Notes under the pieces: model-generated
What the model saw: only the letters and a program-made list of their open reading frames with translations
Told to the model about the DNA's origin: nothing
Databases searched by the model: none
Shown here: positions 34,045 to 42,165 of the stretch, piece after piece
Numbering within the stretch: the stretch's first letter is position 1
How the letters are laid out: every line of letters starts with the position of its first letter
NCBI RefSeq assembly: GCF_036013525.1
Contig: NZ_CP107853.1
Span: 7,502,001-7,566,000 of the forward strand
Direction: 5' to 3'
Length of the DNA stretch: 64,000 nucleotides
DNA from: Nonomuraea sp. NBC_00507
GTDB lineage: Bacteria > Actinomycetota > Actinomycetes > Streptosporangiales > Streptosporangiaceae
Program-made: the position numbers and the translations under genes

Positions 34045-35229
34045 GTGAAGGTTGACTGCGTCGGCGGCGGCCCCGCCAGCCTGTATTTCGCGGTCCTGAT
34101 GAAACGAGCGGACCCGTCCCACGACATCACCGTCTACGAGCGATACCCGGAAGGCTCCACGTACGGCTGGGGAGTGACCTACTGGGACGATCTCTACAAC
34201 AATCTCCACTCCGCCGACCCCGAGTCCGCCCGTGCCATCGGCGACGACTCGGTCCGCTGGGACACCTGGGTGGCGCGCGTGCACGGCTACCGCCCGCCGT
34301 GCCTGGTGGAGAGCCGGGACGTGGGCTTCGGGATCAGCCGGAGTCGGCTGCTCGCCATCCTCACCGGCCGCGCCCGCTCCCTCGGCGTCCGCATCGAGTA
34401 CGAACGAGAGGTCACCAGCGAGGAGGAACTGACCGGCGCCGACCTGATGGTCGCCGGCGACGGCATCAACAGCGCGCTGCGCCAGCGCCACGCCGGCCAC
34501 TTCGGCACGGACGTCACGGTCGGCCGCAACCTCTACCTCTGGCTCGGCACCACCAAGGTGTTCGACTCCTTCACCTTCGCCTTCGTCGAAACCCCGCACG
34601 GCTGGATCTGGTGTTACGGCTACCGATACAGCAATGAGCGCAGCACCTGCATCCTCGAGTGCTCACCCGAGACCTGGGCGGGGCTCGGGTTCGACCAGGC
34701 GAACGAGGCCGACAGCCTGGCCCTCCTGGAAAAGCTCTTCGCCGACATCCTGGACGGCCACCCGCTGATCGGCCAGGACAACGCCGGCGAGAGCGCCCGC
34801 TGGCTGAACTTCCGTACGCTGACCAACGAGAGGTGGCACCACGGCAACCTCGTCCTGATCGGGGACGCCGCGCACACCACCCACTACTCCGTCGGCGCGG
34901 GCACCGCACTCGCGTTCGGGGACGCCGCCTTCCTCGTCTACGCGCTGCATGCCAAGCCGCAACTCGAGCCCGCACTCGAGTTCTACGAGCGGGAGCGCCA
35001 GGCCGAGATCCGGCCCATGCAGAAAGCGGCCCGCCACAGCGCCCGCTGGTACGAGAGCCTCCCACGCTACGCCAACCTCCCATCGGAACAACTGCTCGCC
35101 CTGCTCGCCCAGCGGCACTCGGCGCTACTCCCGTACGTGCCGCCCCGGCTGTACTGCCGGTTCGACCAGGCGCTCAACCACGCCGCGTGGCTCTGGTCGA
35201 AGATCGCATCCCGTGGAACGCCCGGATGA
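34045..35229 (+). CDS. FAD-dependent aromatic hydroxylase, anthraniloyl-/salicyloyl-CoA monooxygenase-like
   Basis: A 394-residue group A flavoprotein monooxygenase. The FAD motif opens the protein (VKVDCVGGGPASLYFAVLMK), with TYGWGVTYWDD and NLHSADPESA as in anthraniloyl-CoA monooxygenase and salicyloyl-CoA 5-hydroxylase. The second FAD motif is LVLIGDAAHTTHYSVGAGTA. The C-terminal old-yellow-enzyme domain of anthraniloyl-CoA monooxygenase is absent. The GTG at 34045 has a GGGGAG site 5 bases upstream. It lies 300 bases after the flavin operon with its own promoter patch. A role in degrading an aromatic product of that operon is possible but unproven. Confidence 0.8.
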   Translation: MKVDCVGGGPASLYFAVLMKRADPSHDITVYERYPEGSTYGWGVTYWDDLYNNLHSADPESARAIGDDSVRWDTWVARVHGYRPPCLVESRDVGFGISRSRLLAILTGRARSLGVRIEYEREVTSEEELTGADLMVAGDGINSALRQRHAGHFGTDVTVGRNLYLWLGTTKVFDSFTFAFVETPHGWIWCYGYRYSNERSTCILECSPETWAGLGFDQANEADSLALLEKLFADILDGHPLIGQDNAGESARWLNFRTLTNERWHHGNLVLIGDAAHTTHYSVGAGTALAFGDAAFLVYALHAKPQLEPALEFYERERQAEIRPMQKAARHSARWYESLPRYANLPSEQLLALLAQRHSALLPYVPPRLYCRFDQALNHAAWLWSKIASRGTPG

Positions 35230-35541
35230 GCCGATCACGCGGATCTGGGCAGCGACTGGCGGCCGCGGTGGTACGACGGATTGGCGATGACGCCCTCCTG
35301 AGCCGGGCGCCGTGCCTCCCTGCACTGCGGCGCGTCGCACGTCGCGGTCACGTACGCCCCATCGCGGTTCTGCTCAACCACGCAGGGCCGGGCACGACAC
35401 CAGCTGCAGGCGGGCGCCTGCTCGACCTGGAGCGGCAGTAGGAAATCGACGAGCGGAGGTCAGCGATACGAGCCGTGCGCCTGGGGGCGGCCGGTGGTGT
35501 GCCGGGCCTGTGGCGGGCCCGGCCATCAGCATGTGCGGCAG

Positions 35542-35689
35542 TCAGACGATGACGCGGCCGCTGCCACCGTCCCCATCGGCGTCCATGACCTGCAGGGCGT
35601 AGTCGGGGTCGGCGCCGAAGTGCTCGCTGATCGCGTCAGCGACCTACCGGGACGATCTCGTCAGCGATCTCGGTAACGGCGGCGTTCAT
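35542..35689 (-). pseudogene. Small gene remnant with one frameshift
   Basis: ATG 35689 with GTAGGGAG upstream starts MNAAVTEIADEIVPVGR and stops. Shifting one frame continues as DAISEHFGADPDYALQVMDA and ends at 35542. The joined peptide is acidic and protein-like, about 48 residues. It is not recognised. Confidence 0.3.
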
Positions 35690-35763
35690 GCCGGTCTCCC
35701 TACTGCTTTGGACAAGAGGCCCCGTGACCGTGGCGGACCGCGAGGCCGATTGCGGTTCCGCTA

Positions 35764-35895
35764 TCAGCGTGCGCGGGTGGCGAGCATCGAGTCACACATC
35801 GAATCCCAGGTGTGCCTGGTGTGCTCGATGGCCGCGGCCGCCATGACGCGTCCCCATCCCTGCGTGTGCAGGACCTTGATCAGGGCCTCATACAC
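35764..35895 (-). CDS. Possible 43-residue small protein
   Basis: From a GTG at 35895 the frame reads VYEALIKVLHTQGWGRVMAA and continues AAIEHTRHTWDSMCDSML. It looks helical and coherent, unlike its surroundings. No ribosome site is visible, and the hairpin at 35919-35934 lies just upstream. It may be a whole small gene or a C-terminal relic. Confidence 0.35.
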   Translation of the reverse strand: MYEALIKVLHTQGWGRVMAAAAIEHTRHTWDSMCDSMLATRAR

Positions 35896-35918
35896 GTCGC
35901 CGGCGGCTGTTGTCGCCT

Positions 35919-35934
35919 GACAGTCTTTACTGTC
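35919..35934. repeat. Inverted repeat GACAGT-CTTT-ACTGTC
   Basis: An exact 6-bp stem around four bases, upstream of the small minus-strand frame. It could be an operator or a remnant hairpin. Confidence 0.4.
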
Positions 35935-36134
35935 TGGGGGAGAGCGTGGGCGCAGCTTAGCGTTCTGGAGGGTTGGGATACCTGCTCTAGGTCGCAAAAT
36001 CGACGGCGGGTGTGCCGTCGTGTCTGCGGGCGGGGAAGGGGCGAACGGGAGGCATCCAGGGCGTCGCCGCACGCCGGCCAGCTGGGCGCTGCGCCGGCCT
36101 CTCGTTGACCAGTGCTGTGGCGAAGGAAGCCGCT

Positions 36135-36475
36135 ATGACGCGCCGCGTTCTGGACGTGATGAGCAGGGATGTCGTGATGGTGAGCGTTGATTCCTCACTG
36201 GTGGCCGCGGCTCGGCAGATGCTCGAGTACGACCTCGGGGACATGTTCGTCATGGAGGACGGGCGGTTGTTCGGGGTGCTGACCGACCGGGACATCCGGT
36301 ACGGGCGATCGCGCGCGGCCTGTCGCCTGTGCTGGTCTGGGCGGGTGACATTTGCAGGAGGAAGCTGATGACGGTCTCTCCGGACGATGGGGAGTGGTAC
36401 GTCGTGGAGCTGATGTGCCTGCATGCGGTGCGCCGGCTGCCGGTGCTCGACCATGCGGCTCCACCGAACACATGA
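36135..36475 (+). pseudogene. CBS-domain protein, frameshifted
   Basis: The first frame encodes MTRRVLDVMSRDVVMVSVDS, MLEYDLGDMFVMEDG and GVLTDRDI, a standard first CBS motif. After about 36300 the match moves to another frame: ARGLSPVLVWAGDICRRKLM, TVSPDDGEWYVVELM and HAVRRLPVLD, the second CBS motif, ending at 36475. CBS pairs bind adenine nucleotides and occur in actinomycete stress and hypoxia islands. The shift and the truncated tail mean no normal product is expected. Confidence 0.7.
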
Positions 36476-36639
36476 GGTCCCAGCAGCATTCGCGCGCGGC
36501 GAGCCGGCCGCGTCGGTCCGCGAGCCCGTGCGGGCGACACGCGCGGGTCTGGCCTGTACCGGCTGAGCCTTCGCCAAGCGCGGCGGCGGTTGGTCGCTTG
36601 AGCGGCCATGCCGTACCAGACGAAAGAAGGGGATGGCCG

Positions 36640-37146
36640 ATGAAGTTCGCCAACAGAGTCAAGAAGATCGTGAAGTCCAAGCCGTTCTGCGCCGCGGCAG
36701 GCGCCGGCGGCTACGCCGTCGACCGGCTGCTCAGGATGGGAACCCGCGACGTTACGCGCACCGCTCGCGCCCTGCCGGGCAGGACGGCCGAGACGATCAC
36801 TCACGAGCTGCCCGCCAAGGCCCGCGGCTATGCCGACACCGCCGCAGCGAGGGCGGCCAAGGTCTACGACGACCTCGCCATCCGGGGGCGTCAGATCGTC
36901 AGCAGCGCCAGCGGCCGTGCCGCGCACGAGTTCGAGGACGTCTCCCAGGCGGCAAAGCCCAGGGCTGGCCGCGCCAACGTCCGTGGCCGCAGGCCGGAAC
37001 CGGTCGTGACCCCGTCGCGGGCCGGCGCTCGGGTGCGCAGGAAGCAGGAATCGGTGGTGCAGCCGTCTCCTGCCGGAGCCCAGAAGCAGGGCGCCGCACA
37101 GGCTGGCACATCGCGTGCACGAGGCAAGTCGACACGCAGGGCCTGA
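36640..37146 (+). CDS. Basic alanine-rich protein of unknown function
   Basis: A 168-residue protein, MKFANRVKKIVKSKPFCAAA onward, with a helical middle (TITHELPAKARGYADTAAAR, AAKVYDDLAIRG) and a low-complexity Arg/Ala/Pro tail ending in RARGKSTRRA. The composition recalls heparin-binding haemagglutinin-like or nucleoid-associated proteins of actinomycetes, but no family is assigned. The ATG at 36640 has AGAAGGGGAT upstream. It stands alone between a CBS remnant and the HspR gene. Confidence 0.55.
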   Translation: MKFANRVKKIVKSKPFCAAAGAGGYAVDRLLRMGTRDVTRTARALPGRTAETITHELPAKARGYADTAAARAAKVYDDLAIRGRQIVSSASGRAAHEFEDVSQAAKPRAGRANVRGRRPEPVVTPSRAGARVRRKQESVVQPSPAGAQKQGAAQAGTSRARGKSTRRA

Positions 37147-37337
37147 TCATCGAGCCTTCCGCCAGCCGGCTGGCCCGCCGCTGAGTGCGTCGTGCCGGAC
37201 GGTCAGGGTCGGCAGCCGGGTCCGTGCAGCACCGGCGGCAGCCCGACCGGACGTCTCCACTCGGGTCGCCCCGACGGCTGATCGGTCGTGGCCCGCTGCC
37301 GCTGTGGGACGAGGTGGCGGGGGCTTGATCGTTTGGT

Positions 37338-37358
37338 GCTCCAGCCGCCGACTGGAGC
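37338..37358. terminator. Hairpin between convergent genes
   Basis: GCTCCAG-ccgccga-CTGGAGC is an exact 7-bp stem between the convergent basic-protein and HspR genes. There is no U-run, so it would be a weak or factor-assisted terminator. Confidence 0.4.
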
Positions 37359-37402
37359 GGACGCGGCATTACAGACCTAGTGTCCGCTCGGTTCAATCGC
37401 CG

Positions 37403-37717
37403 TCACTCCAGCTCGCGGATCCGCTCCTGGGCTGCCTTCAGTTCCTGGCGCAGCTCCTCGAGCTCGCGCTCGAGCTCGAGGATGCGGCGGATGGCGATGA
37501 GTGTCATACCCTCGTCGGCCATCCGGGTGACGTGATGGACGATCATGATGTCGCGGCGGGAGTAGCGCCGCTGGCCGCCGCTGGAACGGCTCGGCCTGAT
37601 GACGTCGTGCTGGTCGAGCCGCCGCAAATAGGCTTGCTGGACCTGCAGCATCTCCGCCACCTGCCCGAGCGAGTAGACAGGCGCGTGTTCGTCGTCGAAA
37701 GGCAGGTCGGGCATCAT
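37403..37717 (-). CDS. MerR-family heat-shock regulator, HspR-like
   Basis: A 104-residue regulator. The MerR helix-turn-helix is VYSLGQVAEMLQVQQAYLRR, then the wing SSGGQRRYSRRDI. The C terminus is a coiled coil (LELERELEELRQELKAAQER). HspR represses chaperone genes and is inactivated on heat shock through DnaK. It follows the Hsp20 gene on the same strand, separated by a perfect 15-bp hairpin. A GAGGAG site lies 4-5 bases before the first of two adjacent ATGs. No exact HAIR operator was found nearby. Confidence 0.85.
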   Translation of the reverse strand: MMPDLPFDDEHAPVYSLGQVAEMLQVQQAYLRRLDQHDVIRPSRSSGGQRRYSRRDIMIVHHVTRMADEGMTLIAIRRILELERELEELRQELKAAQERIRELE

Positions 37718-37730
37718 GAACTCCTCATCG

Positions 37731-37765
37731 TACGAGGGAGGGCGGAGTGCCCGCCCTCCCTCGTA
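37731..37765 (-). terminator. Perfect 15-bp hairpin between hsp20 and hspR
   Basis: TACGAGGGAGGGCGG (37731-37745) pairs with CCGCCCTCCCTCGTA (37751-37765) around a five-base loop. It begins 8 bases after the hsp20 stop and ends 14 bases before the hspR start. It probably stabilises the hsp20 message or partly ends it, giving less hspR than hsp20. Confidence 0.75.
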
Positions 37766-37772
37766 GCGCAGG

Positions 37773-38204
37773 TCAGGCCCTGATGGCCTTGGTCTCGCCT
37801 CGCTGGATCTCCACCTTGCGCGGCTTGGCCCGCTCGAGTACCGGGATGCGGACGGTGAGCACACCGTTGGCGTAGCCGGCGTCGATCTTGTCGCTGTCCA
37901 GGTGCTCGGAGAGGTAGACGCGCCGGGTGAAGGAGCCCATGGGCCGCTCGCGTACGAACAGCCGCTCGTTCTCCTCGATCTCCTCCTCGCGGCGTGCGGT
38001 GACGCTGAGGACGCCGCGGTCGACCGTGACCTCGATGGAGTCCGGGTCGATGCCGGGAAGGTCGAAGCGCAGGACCACGTCGTCGTCGCGGCGCAGCCCG
38101 TCCATGGGCATGACGGCGCCTTCGGTGCCGAAGGTTTGGCGAGCCAGGCGGTCGAACTGGCGCTCGAATTCCTGGAAGAACGGGTCAATCGAGGTCAAGA
38201 GCAT
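37773..38204 (-). CDS. Hsp20/alpha-crystallin small heat-shock protein (copy 1)
   Basis: A 143-residue ATP-independent holdase chaperone. The N-terminal arm is MLLTSIDPFFQEFERQFDRL; the alpha-crystallin domain spans about residues 40-130 (RFDLPGIDPDSIEVTVDRGV, RRVYLSEHLDSDKIDAGYAN) with the conserved GVLTVRIPV. The ATG at 38204 is chosen for its AAGGAGG site. The protein has the same length and closely similar sequence as the copy at 40289, so the two are paralogues. It is transcribed with the HspR-like gene. Confidence 0.93.
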   Translation of the reverse strand: MLLTSIDPFFQEFERQFDRLARQTFGTEGAVMPMDGLRRDDDVVLRFDLPGIDPDSIEVTVDRGVLSVTARREEEIEENERLFVRERPMGSFTRRVYLSEHLDSDKIDAGYANGVLTVRIPVLERAKPRKVEIQRGETKAIRA

Positions 38205-38253
38205 TTCGGGACCTCCTTGCTGCACTCTCGCTTACAACTAACCTCCAACTTCA

Positions 38254-38283
38254 TTTATAGGCTAACTCCGATTCTGAATGCAA
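38254..38283 (-). promoter_or_regulatory. Candidate hsp20 copy 1 promoter
   Basis: On the minus strand TTGCAT (38283-38278), an 18-base spacer and TATAAA (38259-38254) lie about 50 bases before the start codon in an AT-rich patch. It looks like a sigma-70 type promoter. Confidence 0.45.
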
Positions 38284-38542
38284 GGCAACCGATCCGGGGC
38301 CGAGCTGGCCAGCGGCGACGAAGATCATCAGTGTGATCATGGGCGAGCCGATGAAGAAGCTCGACCCCCGAGCCGTGGTACGGCGGGAGTAGCCGACGGT
38401 GGAGATGCGCAGCTTGACGCCCAGCTCCTGGCGGGCCAGAGCGGCGTAGGTGGCGACCTGGGCGACGGAGTGAGCACGCCGTGCAGGCGGCCGTGCGGGG
38501 TGAGCGTCTCGCCACTTTTGCGCCGAGGTTCCGCACGGCCGA

Positions 38543-38875
38543 TCAGGACGGCTGGACAGGCGTGTCGTTCCAGGGCTCCCGCCACACGGGCTCGGCCTGC
38601 TCCCAGATGGGGCGCAGTGGACGCGTGTCGACCTCGCCGTCGGGCCTGCCCGGCGCCGCGTTCTCCAGCCGCGTGATCGCCACGATGCGTCCGTCGCGGC
38701 TGATCGCAGCGGCCGCTTGGACCCCTGGCAGGAACGATCCTGGCGGCGATCCCGGCACAGGCGTTGGGGACAGCATCGCCACCACTTGCGCACGTGACCC
38801 GGCGCCGGGAACAGGCTGTGATGGCTCAGGTGGGGTCTCGCGCGTAGCGGCGGTGTTCGGAGCGGGCGCGTACAT
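38543..38875 (-). CDS. Hypothetical proline-rich protein
   Basis: A 110-residue protein with a Pro/Ala-rich first half (MYAPAPNTAATRETPPEPSQ) and a more structured end (AAAAISRDGRIVAITRLENA, then RPIWEQAEPVWREPW). A strong GAGGAGGAGGTGG site precedes the ATG, the best evidence that it is expressed. The family is not recognised. Between it and hsp20 (38284-38520) a minus-strand fragment with GSSFFIGSPMITLMIFVAAG may be a decayed membrane protein. Confidence 0.45.
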   Translation of the reverse strand: MYAPAPNTAATRETPPEPSQPVPGAGSRAQVVAMLSPTPVPGSPPGSFLPGVQAAAAISRDGRIVAITRLENAAPGRPDGEVDTRPLRPIWEQAEPVWREPWNDTPVQPS

Positions 38876-38967
38876 GCCGCCACCTCCTCCTCACTGTCAC
38901 CTCAGGCCTTTGGCGCTCCACGCACAGGTCGCCGCACCATACGGCTGTTTTCGATTGTAGAAAGCAG

Positions 38968-39479
38968 TTATCCAAAATCCAATTGGATCTCCAGGCGGTC
39001 TGTCATCACAACGAGGGGCAGGCGACATGCGGACGCACAGGCCTGACTTTTGAGGGTGTTGATCTCCCGAGTGCCCTCGTAGGAGTGGATCGCCTCGGCG
39101 TCGGCGACGAACCTGGCGATGTCGTAGTCCAGGATGATGCCGTTGCCGGCAAGCAGTTCGCGGGCCCAGCCGACGACCTGGCGCATCTGTGTGGTGAGTA
39201 CGCCTTGGCCAGCGCGGAGTGCTCGTCGTGGAAGATGTCGGCGTCCTGCAGCTGGGCCAGGCGGACGACCATGCCGAGACGGGCGGGGGCGTTGCCGAGC
39301 ATCTTGACCAGCAGATCCTGCACGAGCTGGAACTTGCCGATGGGCCGGACGAACTGCTTGCGCTCCTTGGCGTAGCGCAGCGCGATCTCGTACGCGGCGA
39401 TCATGATGCCGACTGCCTGCCGGGCGACGCCGCTGCGGGTCCTGCGCAGGATCTTGGCGGGCAGGGTCTCAGCGTGCAC
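38968..39479 (-). pseudogene. Acyl-CoA dehydrogenase remnant (C-terminal part, frameshifted)
   Basis: Two frames together match the C-terminal helical domain of an acyl-CoA (glutaryl-CoA-like) dehydrogenase. The first carries GIMIAAYEIALRYAKERKQF, PIGKFQLVQDLLVKML and RLAQLQDADIF. After a shift near 39190 the second carries MRQVVGWARELLAGNGIILD, FVADAEAIHSYEGTREIN. The N-terminal two thirds are missing. It cannot make an active enzyme. Confidence 0.75.
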
Positions 39480-40188
39480 GGGATGTCAGCACGAAGGGCG
39501 ACAGCGCCAAGGCGAGGAGCGGCAGAACGGCTAGGAAAACCTTTGCGTACGATGGATCGCATTCTGTTCACCTTCTAACACTAAGAGTTACGATGAGGGG
39601 TATCTCCGCACTCTGGTGGCGAAAACCCGAATCACCCCCAAGCCGGCATCGCTTCAGCCAACGTTGCGTCGATAGAGCGTTGAACGAACCATGGGGGGAC
39701 GATCATGGATGAGGTCGGCGACCCGCCCGCCCCGTTCGGCGTCGAGGGGTGGCTTGTGCAGGTCCTTCGGCTGGCGGGCACGCGATGTTCCGCCATGGTC
39801 AGCACGCCAATCCCTTCTGCGGGGCTGGTTCCCGGCACCGATCCAACGGGCTCTCCCGGCGGCGCATCTGTCTGAATCGGCCCGTTACCGCCGCCGGGAG
39901 AGCCGAGAGTCAATCCCGTAGGGATATCGACGCGACCTGGCGGCGCTACAAGCGGGTCGCGGATCGTCCACCGGTGCCCCCTGGCATGAGGCGTACAGGC
40001 AGGTCAGCAGGCTATCGGGCGGGCATGAAGGCCGCGCCCAGTACCGCCACCATGATTGGCGAGTCATGCGGCCACCACTGGCGGCCGGAAAGCGGGCTGG
40101 CCATGAGATCACCTCCCGCACGTGGCTTAAGGCGTCCCGTGTCTTTTTCGAGCCAACCGCTGATCCTCGCAGATCAACGCTCCCTACA
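39480..40188. other. 700-bp region without a clear gene
   Basis: Only short frames occur. The best is 39705-39875 (+), 56 codons starting MDEVGDPPAPFGVEGWLVQV behind GGGGGGAC, but it becomes low-complexity and has no recognised relative. The rest looks non-coding or decayed. Confidence 0.4.
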
Positions 40189-40189
40189 T

Positions 40190-40239
40190 CCTCAAACCAA
40201 CAACTGGGATTTGAGGTTTCCTCCATCTGGAGATATATG
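40190..40239 (+). promoter_or_regulatory. Promoter and inverted repeat before hsp20 copy 2
   Basis: TTGAGG (40211-40216), 17 bases and TATATG (40234-40239) form a good promoter about 50 bases before the start codon. CCTCAAA (40190-40196) and TTTGAGG (40210-40216) are an exact 7-bp inverted repeat with 13 bases between, overlapping the -35 box. An HspR-type repressor is the likely reader; the arms do not match the classic HAIR spacing. Confidence 0.5.
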
Positions 40240-40288
40240 TAGAGGGAGGAGGACCGTTATCACGACATGACCCGCAGGGGTGGTGACG

Positions 40289-40720
40289 ATGCAGACGACC
40301 CTGGACACGCTGTTTGAGGACTTCGAGCGGCAGTTCGACCGGCTGCGTGGCATCACCAGTCTGGCCGGAACCGCCAGGATGCTCATGGACGGCGTCCGCC
40401 GCTCCGACGAGGTGCTGCTGTGCTTCGACCTGCCCGGCGTCGACCCCGACACCATCGAGGTCACTGTCGACCGCGGGGTGCTGACGGTCTCGGCCCACCG
40501 CGAGGAGACCTACGGACAGGACGAGCGGCTCTTCGTCCAGGAACGGCCGATGGGCACCTTCACCCGCCACGTCTACCTGAGCGAGCACCTGGACGCCGAC
40601 CACATCGAAGCCGCCTGCCACAACGGCGTGCTGACGGTGCGGATCCCGGTGCTGGAGACCGCCAGGCCCCGCAGGATCGAAATCGCCACGGGCGGCGACG
40701 CCAAGGCGATCAACACTTGA
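40289..40720 (+). CDS. Hsp20/alpha-crystallin small heat-shock protein (copy 2)
   Basis: A 143-residue small heat-shock protein beginning MQTTLDTLFEDFERQFDRLR. The alpha-crystallin domain includes CFDLPGVDPDTIEVTVDRGV, LFVQERPMGTFTRHVYLSEH and NGVLTVRIPV. It is clearly related to copy 1 at 37773-38204, with the same length and most motifs identical. A MerR-type regulator follows on the same strand, as in copy 1. The ribosome site is weak (CAGGGGTGGTG); in-frame GTG codons just upstream are alternatives. Confidence 0.92.
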   Translation: MQTTLDTLFEDFERQFDRLRGITSLAGTARMLMDGVRRSDEVLLCFDLPGVDPDTIEVTVDRGVLTVSAHREETYGQDERLFVQERPMGTFTRHVYLSEHLDADHIEAACHNGVLTVRIPVLETARPRRIEIATGGDAKAINT

Positions 40721-40725
40721 TCGCC
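40705..40725 (+). terminator. Hairpin spanning the hsp20 copy 2 stop codon
   Basis: GGCGATCAA-cac-TTGATCGCC is an exact 9-bp stem around three bases, with the TGA stop inside the second arm. No U-run follows. As in copy 1, a hairpin separates hsp20 from its regulator gene. Confidence 0.5.
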
Positions 40726-40921
40726 GCGTGAGCGCAACATCAGCGCGGCGCTCTGACGCGCCGGAGGGAGGGACGGCCCCCGGGCGGCGGACGCTGCCAG
40801 GCGTGACCGCGAGCTAGCCTCCTGTCTCCCCACCGCGAACGGACACGCCCGAGGCGGCTCCTGACGCACCCTCGCATTGCCCGGGGGCCGCCCGCCCGGC
40901 GCGAATGAGGAGGTGGTGTGC

Positions 40922-41308
40922 ATGGCCGCGGCGGACTATCCAGCTAGGCGATCATCCGGCGATACCGATCGCCGAGCCCGGCTGTCACTCGATGACGAGC
41001 ACGCACCCCTGTATTCCATCGGGCAGGTCACCACGATGCTCGAGGTTCAGCACGCATTCTTGCGCCGGTTGGAGGAATATCAGCTGGTACGGCCGCAGCG
41101 CTCGGCAGGCGGTCAGCGTCGCTACTCCCGACGCGACATCGAGCACCTGCAGCAGGTGGTGGGCTTGATCGAGGAGGGCATGAGCCTGGTCGCCGTCCGC
41201 CGTATCCTGTACCTCCAACGCCAGCTGACCAGCGCGCGCCGGCAACGGGACCACCTCCGGCGCGACGCCCCCCGCGAGAAACACGACACACACGAACACG
41301 GCTGGTAG
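40922..41308 (+). CDS. MerR-family heat-shock regulator, HspR-like (copy 2)
   Basis: A 128-residue regulator. The MerR domain is DDEHAPLYSIGQVTTMLEVQ, FLRRLEEYQLVRPQRSAGGQ and RRYSRRDIEHLQQVV, closely matching the protein at 37403-37717, with an extra basic N terminus and a His-rich tail. The ATG has a strong GAGGAGGTGG site. It forms the second Hsp20-HspR module. Confidence 0.85.
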   Translation: MAAADYPARRSSGDTDRRARLSLDDEHAPLYSIGQVTTMLEVQHAFLRRLEEYQLVRPQRSAGGQRRYSRRDIEHLQQVVGLIEEGMSLVAVRRILYLQRQLTSARRQRDHLRRDAPREKHDTHEHGW

Positions 41309-41547
41309 CAAGGCGATGCAGATCATGGGGGAGCACGGCCGGCGTGGCACGCAGGCCCCCGGACAACCGTTGTGATCGGCGCATCAGGAGACGAAGCCGG
41401 CACCGATCGCTGGTCCATGACGCTGGCCGAACGACGCCAACTGGGCCGTAACAGCCCGAAGCCGGGCAGGACGGTTCCCATCATCAGCGCCGACGCGTTC
41501 CCGAGTCCTCCCAGTGCAAGCTCACCACAATCCGTCCCAGCATCTCG

Positions 41548-42165
41548 TCAGCCTCTAGCCGGCAGGGGCGGCCCGGTGACCGTGACCCGGGCTGGGCGCA
41601 GCAGGCGATCGCCGACCCGATAGCCGCGGAGCAGGATTTCGCTGCAGGTCGCGCGGCCGGTCTGAGCTGAGGGCACGTAGCTCACCGCCTCGTGGCGCGT
41701 GGGGTCGAAGGCCTCGCCCGGCACGCCGAAGGCTTCCAGGCCGAGCGCCGCGAGTTCCGCTTCCAGTGTCTCGGCGACCAGCTGGAAGCCGCCGTAGACG
41801 TCGCCGAGCTCGCGGGCCCGGGTGATGGCGTCGAGAACGGGCAGCAGGCTGTGCAGCGTATGCGCCACCCCGATGTCGAACATGGCCGACTGGTCGCGTT
41901 GGACTCGCTTGCGGTAGTTGTCGTACTCCGCTTTGAGCCGCCGCAGGTCGGCGGTGCGTTCGGCGAGGTCGGCCTGCGATCGCGCCGTCCGTGACCGTGG
42001 CCGTCCCGCGGCCCGGCCAGTCGCGGCCCGTGGCGGCGACGTCAGCGCGTCGCGAGCCGGCGATGGCGTGCCAGCGGGGTCGGTTCTGTCGCCTGCGGTC
42101 TGGGCGGGCAGCGGAAGGCCGGCGGGCGGCCTCCCTTCCCGCACGGGATCGGCCTGGCGGCTCAT
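41548..42165 (-). CDS. grpE: GrpE nucleotide exchange factor
   Basis: A 205-residue cofactor that releases ADP from DnaK. A disordered Pro/Ala/Arg-rich N terminus of about 65 residues leads to the GrpE coiled coil ([26 protein letters not shown]), then the helical bundle with [20 protein letters not shown] and the C-terminal beta domain ([29 protein letters not shown]). The ATG overlaps the dnaK stop (ATGA). It is an extra copy in style: the order here is J-K-E instead of the usual dnaK-grpE-dnaJ-hspR. Confidence 0.9.
   Translation of the reverse strand: MSRQADPVREGRPPAGLPLPAQTAGDRTDPAGTPSPARDALTSPPRAATGRAAGRPRSRTARSQADLAERTADLRRLKAEYDNYRKRVQRDQSAMFDIGVAHTLHSLLPVLDAITRARELGDVYGGFQLVAETLEAELAALGLEAFGVPGEAFDPTRHEAVSYVPSAQTGRATCSEILLRGYRVGDRLLRPARVTVTGPPLPARG

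Larger units (their letters stand above)
35230..36134. other. 900-bp degenerate region with gene remnants
   Basis: No intact gene of normal size. It holds a broken small gene (35542-35689), a possible 43-codon gene (35764-35895) and a perfect hairpin (35919-35934), and otherwise shows only compositional open frames. Confidence 0.5.

Noticed and set aside
38205..38290. HAIR operator (CTTGAGT-N7-ACTCAAG) before hsp20 copy 1
   Set aside because: No exact or near-exact HAIR arms were found by eye; only a promoter-like pair of boxes.
39632..39913. Minus-strand 93-codon frame in the region before hsp20 copy 2
   Set aside because: It has no ribosome site and low-complexity Pro/Ser/Gly content, with no family resemblance.
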